From Ancistrus triradiatus (lineage: Eukaryota > Chordata > Actinopteri > Siluriformes > Loricariidae): DNA of 64,000 nt. The stretch is taken from positions 319,135 through 383,134 of the forward strand of contig JAJAGP010000428.1 in NCBI GenBank assembly GCA_025084515.1, read 5' to 3'. The position numbers and the translations under genes were made by a program. Below are positions 23,201-32,942 of this stretch, in pieces. Every line of letters begins with the position of its first letter. Positions within the stretch are counted from its first letter, which is position 1. Under the pieces are notes generated by a model. That model had not been told where the DNA came from and ran no database searches. It saw only the letters and a list, made by a program, of their open reading frames with translations.

Positions 23201-26200
23201 TGACTCATGCCCTCTTGGTTGTGTGCAGCCAGCGAAGTATGTTTATTTATGTTTTTATTCTACTGAGCGAATTTGTAATTCAGTTGTAAACCGGCTTATC
23301 TGTGCGCTGATTGTCCTGCCACTTACACGTGGGTACAACTCAAACAAATACTTCATCATTTTCTTGGGTGTTCCCCTTCGCTTATCATTTGTTTGCCATT
23401 TGCTTGGGTGAAAGCAGCCTTATTTTCAGTGGGTGGTGTTTCATATCTGCTCCACTGTTGGCATTAAAATGCTAGATGATCTTTACGTTGATTAGTTTGT
23501 ATATCCTTTCAATATTTCAGAAAAAAATCTCTACATGTACAACACATTTTCCCCCAGTACCACGCCCTTGAAACTAATTCACAATTCCCATCCCTCCCAG
23601 AACCCACAGCTCTAGATACTTTTCTGATACCACTCCCTTTCCATGATGACATGACATCACAACTGTACAGCCTGATTAACTCCATTCATACTGTCTCATT
23701 CACAAACATTCAAATTATGTGGGAACAAAACCTGGGTGTGTTAATTTCCAGAGAAGGAATGGGAAAAATGACATATCATGGTCACTCATCTTCCATCTGT
23801 GTCAGACATGGTATAAATTACTCCACTGAGTTAACTAGACCAAAGTTTAACTTCATAAAAACTATACAGATCCAAGACGTGAATGCTGGAAACAGGGTAC
23901 AGACTCACTTATACGTATGTTCTGATCCTGTACGCAATTACATTTAGGTCATTTAGCAGACGCACTTATTCAGAGCGACTTACTATCCAAGATATTGTGG
24001 GTTAAGGGCCTTACTCAAGCATCCAACAGTGGCAGCTTGTCAGAGGTGGGATTTGAATCCTGGACCTTCTGGTCCACAGTCCAGTACCTTAACTGCTAGG
24101 CCACCACAGTCCCCACATAATTACTGGTAGGGATGGGAATCGCTAGGCACCTCACAATACAATAATAATAATAATAATAATAATAATTCTAGTACAACCC
24201 CCCACCCTCCCCTCCTTAGTGACCTCCACTGACCTCCTATGTCTGATATTATTAGATACAACAAATAAACAAAAGCAAACCTGTACATCAAGCCTCCACT
24301 CAAGATTGTGATACTGAGGCAGCGAGGGCCCAAGCTCGCCAAGAATCTGGCGGATCTCCTTCCGGTTGTCCACATACAACTGCAACAGGAGCTTATTGAG
24401 CTCCTCGGAAAACCCCAGCACCAACACAGAGTCTTGAAAGTCCAAGTCAGAGATCTGCAAGAACATGTTTCAGTATTAAGACACGGCAGATTTCAAAACA
24501 TCCCAAACTATATGTACCTATGAAAAACCACTGCCCATCAAAATTCCTACCTTCTGACACATTGCACTGTAAATTTCATTTTCAAATCTTATTTTGCATA
24601 TGGCAAAAGGTTTTATTTTCAGATGAAACCAAGATTCATTTTGACTGAAATCCAAGTACTAAGTCCATACACAGCACATCACACAAAATGCACCATAAAG
24701 CAGGACAATTTTTTTTTTTTATGTTTAGATTTCAGGCTGTAGGACAAAAACAAGTGATTATTTTCTATAGGCACTGAATAAAACGTTGAGAATTCATTGT
24801 TTACCATCAGCTTGGAGCTCTCAGTAAGAAGATACATCAGTCCCTCCACTCCATGTTGCACTGTATCTGCTTGCACACTCAGCTTTCCTACAAGATGATC
24901 AACGCAACAAGTTTCAAAAACAATCATGTCAACTGACGTGCAAAGTCACATGCCAAGTTTTTTTTGCAAATCTTGAAGTTATTCTGACTTACTCGCTGCC
25001 CCTTCATAAATTTTTGGGTTTGAGCCTTTCTTCAGGAACTCGACTGCAATTCTGCAAAACTCACCAACAACTAAAAAATAGACAGATATCATATTTGTCT
25101 AATATAGCAAGCTAATATTTTCATGTTACTAAAAGTGGCCATTATGACTTAATGATATGACAGCTACTGTACTTCAATACCGCAAGCAGAGTTTAGGACT
25201 GAATGTACACAATGTTTTACTACTTACTATTCCTTTATCAAAAGAAAGAAGGGCTTTAAAACAGAAAGAAAACAGTGACAAATTGCTGGGAAATGAAAAG
25301 AAGGTTATACAGGCTTTACCAGTATGACCAGTATATAACTAATACAAAGCTCTATGGTACAGGATAACAGTGTACTTTGAAAATGTGTTCCATAAAGATG
25401 TGTATGACATTGAAATGCTATCTTAATTATGTCCAAGTGACCACTTTATTTTCAACCAAACAACAGGATTCTCTTATGCTGCAATTGTGCTGCTGGATGG
25501 GCAGCACAGTGGTGCAGTGGTTAGCACTGTCCGATCTCGATCCAGGGCTACGCCTGTGTGGAGTTTGCATGTTCTCCCCTGTGTCTGCGTGGGTTTTCTC
25601 CGGGAACTCCCGTTTCCTCCGACAGTCCAAAAACAAGTGTGGTGGGTTAATTTGTGTTTCCAAAGTGAACCTTAGGCTGAGTGTGTGAGTACATGTGCCC
25701 TAAGGATTGGCACCCTGTCTAGGGTTGTTACAGCTTTGGACTAGGAACTGGCTCTCTCGCGAACCTTGACCAGGATAAGCGGATAAGACAATGAATGAAT
25801 GCATGCTGCTGGAGTTTCATGCTACACTTGCACAAACATGTTCTGTTAATAGACTGTGTTCTTAACATCCCTAACTACATATTCTGTTTTCTCTCCAAGC
25901 TCTTCTTCCAGTACCTACTTCCAGTTCACAATCTAAGCTGTTCTTTCTTCACCAGTTCAAGTCCTCCACCTCAGAGGATCCAACTCTAATATATTTATAT
26001 GCTCTATTCTACTTTCCATAATATTTTATTTAGTTATGTTCTGTAATTAACTTTTCTATTTAGATCCTGTGTACTATTGTTATAAATGTCTGTTTTAGGC
26101 AATTTAGTTTAAATCTTACATATAACCCAATAAGGTTGGGTTCCCTTTTTGAGTCTTGGTCCTATCAAGGTTACTTCCTCACTACATTTAGGTAGTTTTT

Positions 26201-27048
26201 CCTTACTACTGTCGCCATAGGCTTGCTCAGTTGGGACTGTGGGCCTATTGAGAAATACTCTGTTGTAAAAAGCACAAAATAGATCAATCTGACCGGACTC
26301 CTCTTAACGTCACTTTTGCAAAACAGGAGTAATAAAAACAGTGGACTGTGTAACAGGAGGAATAAAGACGGTGAAACAAAAGTGTAAAGAACACAGTGAC
26401 CTTACTACTACTTCTACTAACAGTAAGAAGTTAATGAATGTTAAAGTACATTTACAGCATTTAGCAGACACCCTTATCCAGAGCGACTTACAATTGATAT
26501 AACCTTACAATCTAAGCAATTGAGGGTTAAGGGTCTTGCTCAAGGAGCCAACAGTGACAACTTAGCTGAGGTGGGATTTGAACCCTGGGCCTTCTGATTC
26601 ACAGTCCTGTACCTTAACCACTAGGCTACCACAGTCCCAAAGTAGGTTTTCTCAAATTAAATGGCCTGTTATTTCCATTATTTATTAGGTTTGTAAATGT
26701 TTTAAACGGACTGGAGTTATAGCAGTCAGAACTGTTTTGGATGTTTACACTGTTGCACTGGCGCGATGTTCACCAATTTGAGCAATTTAATCATATTTAC
26801 AGTTAAAATGCCTTCAAGCATCGCTACATTTAAAAATATTTGTATTTTTATTTAATGAATTACATGGTTCATTATCACTCTCAATAATCAAATAGAAGTA
26901 GTACAAAAATAAGGTGTAGAAAACCATTGTCCACACAGGCTTCTAATGGCAAATCTTTTACGCTTTCCTACGCTTACGTACCTACTGGATCCACTTCAGA
27001 CAAAAATCCCAAATGCTCCTTATGCTCATCAGATAAAACTACCAGCAT
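20286..27048 (-). CDS. COMMD2: COMMD2, complete, five coding exons (199 aa)
   Basis: COMMD2 belongs to the COMM-domain family that assembles with CCDC22/CCDC93 in endosomal cargo recycling. The coding exons are 26982-27048, 24993-25070, 24805-24887, 24281-24454 and 20286-20483. They total 600 nt with compatible phases (1,2,0,0) and GT-AG introns, giving 199 residues, the same length I know for human COMMD2. The protein starts MLVVLSDEHKEHLGFLSEVD and contains NPKIYEGAARKLSV and TVQHGVEGLMYLLTESSKLM. It then reads DFQDSVLVLGFSEELNKLLL and the COMM domain from about residue 122 (NLEWRLDV, Trp129; LRQQVKPTVSLKLHLE), ending in NHCRRILRNIK. Intron 4 (3.8 kb) holds a Tc1-B element, a Rep1 copy and an AAT repeat. 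Intron 1 holds Rep2, LINE-tail and Rep1 copies. Confidence 0.95.
20640..20830. repeat. Possible Tc1-type end fragments in COMMD2 intron 4
   Basis: Segments such as CTCCAGAATTATTGGTGCCC and 'ccaaccaaaattattattgt' look like decayed transposon ends. The rest of 20484-21578 shows nothing definable. Confidence 0.3.
21579..23117 (-). mobile_element. Tc1-like transposon, lineage B copy 1 (broken)
   Basis: About 1540 bp in COMMD2 intron 4. The right end AAACACTTTTTCACACCACTG is intact, while the left end has lost about 60 bp of subterminal sequence relative to copy 2. The minus strand has a 240-codon frame (22352 to 21630) with KYGGGSVMVWGCSAASGPG, the second catalytic Asp (LQQDNDPKHTSKS) and the third acidic motif (SPDLNPIEMLW). 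The N-terminal half is in other frames (22514-22830 region), so the transposase is frameshifted. Confidence 0.85.
23938..24117 (+). repeat. SINE-like repeat (Rep1)
   Basis: A good copy with CATTTAGCAGACGCACTTAT, GAGCGACTTACTATCC, GGTGGGATTTGAATCCTGG (tRNA B-box-like) and the end CTAGGCCACCACAGTCCCCA. It lies in COMMD2 intron 4. Confidence 0.75.
24161..24187. repeat. (AAT)n microsatellite
   Basis: About nine AAT units between the Rep1 copy and COMMD2 exon 4. Confidence 0.9.
25495..25800 (+). repeat. tRNA-like SINE copy (Rep2), near full length
   Basis: It starts GCAGCACAGTGGTGCAGTGG, continues with GTGTGGAGTTTGCATGTTCTC and a 'gtttcctccgacagtcc' block, and ends in GGATAAGACAATGAATGAATG. It lies in COMMD2 intron 1. 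Confidence 0.75.
25880..26305 (+). repeat. LINE-tail-like repeat (Rep5)
   Basis: It shares the 3' block seen at 57380-57572: a 'ggtttcttcc..' equivalent, TTTTTCCTTACTACTGTCGCC, AGGCTTGCTCAGTTGGGA and TGTTGTAAAAAGCACAAAAT. These are typical of a widespread fish retroelement 3' region. The exact family is not assignable by eye. Confidence 0.5.
26446..26638 (+). repeat. SINE-like repeat (Rep1)
   Basis: It contains GCATTTAGCAGACACCCTTA, CCAGAGCGACTTACAATTGA, GGTGGGATTTGAACCCTGGG and the end CTAGGCTACCACAGTCCC. It lies in COMMD2 intron 1. Confidence 0.75.
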
Positions 27049-27654
27049 GATGACTCTCTATTTTATTTCCAATTCCACTGTATTTTCATTCAGTGCAACC
27101 CAGTTTCGACTTTCTCAGGCTTCGTACCAAACCGCAACCTCTGTACTACTTAGTCTATACCATCTTGTATCTACACTATTGGAGTAGTCCACACTCTTTA
27201 GTGCACTATGTAGACGTTATGGGTGCGGCCTATGTCACATGATCAGATGCTTCTGCCGGGTGAATCCGACAATAGACAAGCTGCGAATATAACGTTCCGT
27301 GGACCCGTAGCACGTATGGAAGCCCACAAAGCACAGATGTTCTTAATAATTACACACTCCTCCGTTTGACGTGATCTGATACGTTTGCAATTCATCAAGT
27401 ATGGAAGCCGAAAAATGTCAAATGTAACCAGAATTTTTAAAAAAAGTTACAATGAAGTCATTACATTTTGGTTTTGGTATCCATTATACTTCATTCTGCT
27501 TAACCTAGATCAGTTTTCCTCATTTGTAGACGAATTTTGTGATATCTAGACTCAAAGACCAGTATTTATTACAATAAAGGACATTCCTAGTTTGGAAGAT
27601 GGAGTAAGCAAACTGTATACAGTTACAAAATGTTGAACAAATCCCAAGGCTTTT

Positions 27655-27780
27655 AAAAAAGGTTAGCACAGTCATCGCACAGCTCCAGAGATTCCTCTTT
27701 CGATCCCAACCTTGGAACCCACCTCTGGGGAGTTTGCTTGTCTCTATCAAGCATTAGGTTAATTGGTCGCTAATTTGCTT
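27655..27780 (+). repeat. Rep2 SINE fragment
   Basis: It contains 'ggttagcacagtcatcgcacagctccagag', 'gggagtttgcttg' and 'aagcattaggttaattggtcgc', a truncated Rep2 head and middle. Confidence 0.55.
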
Positions 27781-27929
27781 TTAGATGTGTTGCGTTGTTT
27801 TTGTACAGAACGTTCTGACAGATTTATACTTTGTTACACACTTGGTTTATACTTTGTTACACACGGGTGACTTTGTGTTATGCAGTAAAATAAACCCAAT
27901 GTCCCCATATGAGGACATCTTTTTTCTTC

Positions 27930-28060
27930 TTTTAAGTCACGTTTCTGTAGAGCCACTTAGAGTGGAGCAATGTCTCAAAGCAGCTTTGCAATTGTCTAGG
28001 ACCAAATCTTAATTGAACAAGTCTAGGATGACAGTGGCAAGGAAAACCCCAATTAACATG
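27930..28060 (-). repeat. Rep5 fragment, reverse orientation
   Basis: On the minus strand it reads GCAAAGCTGCTTTGAGACAT and a 'ccttgccactgtcatcc' block, which match the Rep5 3' region. Confidence 0.45.
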
Positions 28061-28194
28061 TCTATAGTAATTGCTGAAATAAACAAAAAAAAGGCAATGA
28101 TTAGTTTTTTATACATATCAAGACCTACTATAACAAATAGCTAACATAAATTATAAATGCATAGAAAATCAAAGCTTGGGTCTTAGAAGGTTAA

Positions 28195-28400
28195 TTCATT
28201 CACTTAATACTGTATGCTGAATCCAATTCAGGATTGCAGGGAGCTGGCACGTAACCAGCAGTACAGTGTACAAGGCAGGAAACTTTCCATCACAGGGCAC
28301 ATGTACACACTCACACAAAACAGAAACACACAGGGACACTTTAGAAACATCAATAAACCAAATGTATTTGGGTTGTGGGAGGAAACCAGAGTACTTACAC
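28195..28400 (-). repeat. Rep2 SINE, reverse orientation
   Basis: It contains the reverse of the Rep2 3' part ('aatccaattcaggattgcaggg', 'gtacaaggcagg') and middle ('gacactttagaaacatc'). Confidence 0.5.
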
Positions 28401-28676
28401 ATCATGGATTGTTTTATTTCTCAGATTTAATTACTGATTGTAGCAGTAATTATGAGTAAATGAGCAGATAATGTACTTTAATGGACTGAGTATTAGGAGA
28501 CATTAGAAAATAAGTCACAGCAACCCCTTTCTGAGGGCTAAGTGACTGACTGGCAGCCTGACCAGCGTTTACTTCAGCATCTGCACATTGATTTCCAGGA
28601 AAGTTTCCTGATCCCAACATGAATCTGACAAGGAGAAGCAGGGTTAGTATTGGATAAAATAGTGATAGTTTTAGCA

Positions 28677-28975
28677 GGGCAGCACGGTGGTCTCACAGCA
28701 AGAAGGTCCAGGGTTCCATCTCAGGTGGGGCGAGCTGGGTCCTCTCTGTGTCCATGTGGGATTACTTCGAATCCTCCCACAGTCCAAAGACATGCATGTT
28801 AGGTTAACTGGTGTCTCTAAAGTGCCCCTAGCGTATGAGTGTGTGTGCCCTATGATGGATTGGTGCCCTGTCTAGGGATGTTCCTGCCTTGCACTCTGTG
28901 CTGCCAGCTAGGCACCGGCTTTCCCGCAACCCTGATTAGGATTAAGAGGATAAGAAAGTGAATGTGAATGAATAT
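28677..28975 (+). repeat. Rep2 SINE, near full length
   Basis: It starts GGGCAGCACGGTGGTCTCAC, includes a 'cagggttccatctcagg' B-box-like part, CCACAGTCCAAAGACATGCA and a 3' end 'ggataagaaagtgaatg'. Confidence 0.7.
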
Positions 28976-29469
28976 TGCTAGTACACTAGATACATGTAAA
29001 GGGCTGAACCCTAAATCACCAAGGACACCACTAACATCACTCCTAGTAATTTGAAACACAGCCTAAGTCACATGATCCATCGATTCTCAAGGCAAATGGT
29101 GAAAATAATGTTTTGTTTTGTTTGTGTTGGAGCGTAGAAGGCGAAATGTAACTAAATTGACATAATAAATTACTATTATTGAATAGTTTCATTTTGCAAC
29201 CTACTGTTTTATTGCTGATAGATTAAACTGATTATATATTTAGCCATCCAGGGAGAATATATATAATTTAACTGATTGACTCGTGCATCGTTTTCTGTTT
29301 TTAACTCTTCAAATCTTATATTAGTGCACAGTACACTTCTCCAGTGGAGTGTGACCATGGTGTGCAAGCACTCTAGTGATGAGAAGAGTATTTTGAATGA
29401 TTTAGGGCAAGTGGAAATGAATGGAGGACTGGTACTGGTATATTGAGAGGTGTGTGGCAGTGGAACTCT

Positions 29470-29956
29470 TCAGTGATCAGTATTTTCAGCCATCAGGATT
29501 TCCTTCGGCCTCTTCCTCCCATATCCGCTAGCTTTTCCCCCTGTCCTTTTGTTTGTGGCCAGAGGAAGCAGCTGTGGTAGTCGCACTGATGCACTCTGGA
29601 AGGTTAGAACAGCAGGGCGATGAGATGTGCAGGATGGACTTGCAACCAATGATGTCGGAGCCTGAAAGTTACAGGATGAATCTTTGACCCATGTGCATTC
29701 TTGCATTACAGAAGGCCTGGACACTGAGGACATCCAGGACAGAATGTCTTCAGTAAGCAGAGTGTCTCCGCCTCTGCTTCTGAATGGACCTGCAACACTA
29801 AGAGTTTTTAGCTTTCAGGGTCCACATGGGAAGAACAAAAACAGGAATGGTGACCACCAAATACAATCTAGAGACAAGAAGGCAGACACAAGGTCTGTGT
29901 CCATAATGGACAACAATCTGAAGCAGGCTTCAGCCACTGGGATGTTCATTATATAT

Positions 29957-29989
<33 letters not shown>

Positions 29990-30374
29990 CAGATAGATAG
30001 ACAAGGATTAAAGAAAATGCTTTTTTACATAAATGTTTATGTTTATGAATGCCTGTGCACATTGTTCATATTCTGCAGATGTGGTATACTGCACATTGTC
30101 CAAAATTCACTGGCGTATTCCGTTACAAAATTACATGACCACTAGTACATGACATTTCTTACCCATTACAGCAGCATAGTCTCTGAGAATGTCACAATCA
30201 CTGAGCTCATCCCCACTGGACTGACAGCATCAAAGCACTGACCGACAGGCCAAGGTGCAAGGACACTAGGGACTTCAGTTTGTAGACAGAGTTCAGCAAA
30301 CTTGATTTTCCCATAATAGGCAGAGTCTGTTTTGTGACAGTGCTGAACACATGGAGCACAGCCTTGCTGACCTC
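29470..30374 (-). pseudogene. ANKUB1: ANKUB1 relic: at least two recognisable exons, one frameshifted
   Basis: ANKUB1 is an ankyrin-repeat and ubiquitin-like-domain protein of unknown biochemical role, next to COMMD2 in human 3q25. Exon-like segment 30374-30163 (acceptor CCCTGCAG, donor GTAAGA) reads LHVFSTVTKQTLPIMGKSSL, then KLKSLVSLHLGLSVS. It resembles the human phrase ending in 'LVTLRCGLPVSV'. It then shifts by one frame to DELSDCDILRDYAAVMG, matching the continuation. About 29937-29870 resembles a piece of the ankyrin region (VAEACFRLLSIM) but ends in a stop. A last exon-like frame runs from 29789 to 29470, with GGDTLLTEDIL near its start. The ubiquitin-like N-terminus was not found upstream. 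The frameshift, missing exons and an adjacent GATA array suggest a decayed gene. The gene call is by remembered similarity. Confidence 0.55.
29951..30001. repeat. (GATA)n microsatellite
   Basis: About 12 GATA units with one interruption (gacagata). It lies directly beside the ankyrin-like fragment of the ANKUB1 relic. Confidence 0.9.
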
Positions 30375-32274
30375 CTGCAGGGAGTGATACTATGCATCAA
30401 ACTTCTCAACTTCTGTTTCTGAGAAACAGAGAAGCGCTAATACCTTAAACATCTCGGATCACTTGTTGCCTTCCACATCTTAATGGACAAGATGATATTG
30501 AGAAGAACTTGGATCAGCACTCTTTTCTTAAGACACCCGACACATAATACCGAGCCATATGTGGCCCTGCTTGACTCAAGACTTCAAAAGTGAAGGGCAT
30601 TTTGCCACCATGTGGCCGCAGCTAAGATTGGCGGAATGAATGTTTTTACAGCATCAAAAATAAAAGCACCCCTAAATTGACTCAAAGCACCCCTTAAAAT
30701 AGCAAGAGTCATTATTTGTCGCTTTTGTTGTTTTTTAAACGGAAGTGTGTCTGTGATAAACTGGAACAATATTTTAACAACCAAAATACAGCAGTCCTTC
30801 CTTGCAAATGGTATTATCCAAGTTATGGCTTTGGGGCTCACAGGCTCAGCATAAATGGAACTTATCTCAGATTTCTTGGTGTCTTTCCCCTACCCAAAAG
30901 TCAGATGTTCTTCCTTCACAAGTGTGGGAATAACCGTAAAAAATTATGTTAAAATGTACAGTTTTATGTTAAAAAAGGGAATCTGGTCTCATCGTGTGCT
31001 CAGAACCTCTAAAGCTCTGATCCTAGAATTGCTCTTGGTGAATCTTCAAGAAGCAGCCATTTTTATTCTGAAGTAGCAAACCTATTATAACCAGTGTCAG
31101 GAGGTGGTCAGTTAACCTGGTGTGTGATCTAGAAGATGTACATATAGTTTATAAAGGGCCTAATCAATTATCCAAACCAGGTATTTTACTAATTAAATTG
31201 TAATAAAGTATCAGAGTTTTAGATGTTATTTTCACTTTGATGTTGATGGTTAGATTTAATTTAGTTTAAAAATTCATATGCTACAAATCCATTATGAAAT
31301 CATTTTGTTTCATTCAAGAAATAAATAAATAACTATTTGCAGTTGTGAGTTAAGGGTAGTACTGGGACGTGTACTCTAGAACTTCTGGTTTGTAGTCTAG
31401 TAAAATAACCCCTGTGGCACCACATCCTTACCAGAAATCCCAATCTTCTTCATCATGTGTACTACCGAAGTGGGTGCGTTCTCTGTGCATCACATCTGTT
31501 TCTTCTAGATAAACAATATAAAATTGACAATTAATTGCTGAATAAAATGAAAATGGAGGGTGTAGGTAGAGGTAAAAAGCTCTTCAGATTGCCAATCGCC
31601 GTTCGTTATAGCTGGTTAGTGGTTTGGGGATTATGATACCGCATACAGTACATTATATGGATTTTGGACAACTGGAGCTTGGATACCGGACTGTACCTAT
31701 CCTCAGTTTGGCTTTAATTTTACACTGAACAGGACACTAATCCTGTTCCAGCATATGAGAGCTCTGGACCAAATGCTGTGTCATCACACAACATGTACTT
31801 GCAAGAGTTTTTATAATTATTAAAATTGTATGGAACACCAAGATCCAATATGTGTTATGTAATGCATGTTGCTGAATTGTACACTGGGAACTATTGAACT
31901 AGATTGGGAATAGCTACAATGATCCTCTGAGGTTTTCATTCCAGACAAACAGGAACTACACATGATACAACAAATCAGCTGAATGATATAGCAAGAGAAA
32001 ACAGCTGTAGTTCCTTCCTGGCAAATGGAAGGAAAATATAAATTCCAGAGAAAACGCATTTGCCTTTGAGTATATGGATTGATGTGACAATGTTTTCCAT
32101 GTTGTATGGTGTCCTGCAAAATCTGAGTAGAAAAATCTTTACAGTGAGTAGATAGGTTCTATTTTAAAAGTTGACGGTACCCTTCTCCGGTGTATGAACG
32201 CATTGGTCTGACTTCTCTCTCATCCCACAGTATGCAGTTGCAAAAAAGGGTGTGGGAACAATGTGACCTAGAAC

Positions 32275-32480
32275 ATGATATGTGATGCAGGTTACCAAAT
32301 AACACATATGCAACCCAAATATAGCATATGTCGTGTTTTTGATGTTGGTAAGCTGGTTAACCAGAGAGATCATGTGAGTTCCATATTCTGGGTTGGTCCA
32401 AGTTGGTTCCCAGATGTATTTTTTTACAGAGATGGAACAAGGTGCTGTCAGTACCAGGATCCAAACATGTTGAACCATAT
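32275..32480 (+). other. Unidentified open frame (cysteine- and tyrosine-rich)
   Basis: The frame contains AGYQITHMQPKYSICRVFDV, HVSSIFWVGPSWFPDVFFYR and DGTRCCQYQD before running into the Rep1 copy. It reads more like protein than random sequence, but I do not recognise a family and no splice context is convincing. It could be a fragment of an old gene or transposon. Confidence 0.25.
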
Positions 32481-32489
32481 GGTTATGGA

Positions 32490-32680
32490 CAGTGGTGGTC
32501 TCGCAGTTAAGGTACTGGGTTGTGGACTAGAATGTCCACGGTACAAGTCCCACATCTGCCAGGCACTGCTGGATCATTGAGCAATGCCCTTTACATACAG
32601 TTGCTTGGATTGTAAGACGGTATCAGTTGAGTTGAGTTGTTCTGGTTAAGAGCGTCGGCTAACTGACTAAATGTAAATAT
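32490..32680 (-). repeat. SINE-like repeat (Rep1), reverse orientation
   Basis: On the minus strand it gives a degraded 'catttagtcagttagccgacgc' core and ends in a 'gccaccactgtcc'-like segment. It lies about 260 bp upstream of PEX6. Confidence 0.6.
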
Positions 32681-32870
32681 AAACTACACATTAAATTTGT
32701 CACATCTCCAGACTACAACTTCCATGGACTTTTTGACGGCATTCCCTTCAAGAACTTCGGCGTGTTTTCTTAACACACGATGCTTTATATTTTTAACTTT
32801 AATTTTTATGTTTTTACCGAAGCTTTAAGTGTCGCTATTGAGTAAAGTTAAGGTTTCCCGTTTGACCTCG

Positions 32871-32903
32871 ATGGCTATCCAAACTTCCAACCCCCGCGTC
32901 TAG
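32871..32903 (+). other. Upstream ORF in PEX6 5' region (10 codons)
   Basis: The frame ATG-to-TAG encodes MAIQTSNPRV and ends 39 bases before the preferred PEX6 start. It would reduce translation only if transcription starts left of 32871, which sequence alone cannot show. Confidence 0.4.
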
Positions 32904-32920
32904 TCTCAAGTCGTTGAATG

Positions 32921-32930
32921 GCGCATGCGC
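32921..32930. promoter_or_regulatory. PEX6: NRF1-type palindrome GCGCATGCGC at the PEX6 start
   Basis: GCGCATGCGC is an exact match to the core NRF1 consensus, usually found within about 100 bp of transcription starts of housekeeping genes. It overlaps the upstream in-frame ATG at 32925. This argues that transcription starts around here and that translation uses the ATG at 32943. Confidence 0.6.
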
Positions 32931-32942
32931 ATGTTGTTCAGC

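Larger units (their letters stand above)
27049..29469. other. Intergenic region upstream of COMMD2
   Basis: The COMMD2 promoter should lie just right of 27048. No clear core element stands out, although 27210-27330 is CpG-richer. Repeats found are Rep2 pieces at 27655-27780 and 28677-28975, a reverse Rep2 at 28195-28400 and a reverse Rep5 piece at 27930-28060. I see no further coding frame. Confidence 0.5.
30375..32680. other. Intergenic region between ANKUB1 relic and PEX6 promoter
   Basis: No supported gene is present. It holds a decayed Rep1 copy at 31330-31425 and an unidentified plus-strand open frame with several cysteines at 32275-32480. A reverse Rep1 copy lies at 32490-32680. The N-terminal ubiquitin-like exons of ANKUB1 would be expected here but were not seen. 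Confidence 0.5.

Noticed and set aside
24152..24466. 104-codon reading of COMMD2 exon 4 as a single unspliced protein
   Set aside because: Residues after DVQ read through the donor at 24280 into intron and the AAT repeat; the true continuation is the exon at 20286-20483.
29684..29968. 94-codon plus-strand frame
   Set aside because: Antisense to the ANKUB1-like segments, running into the GATA array.
32925..32942. PEX6 start at 32925 adding six residues
   Set aside because: This ATG lies inside the NRF1-type palindrome and has a poorer context than 32943. It is not excluded.
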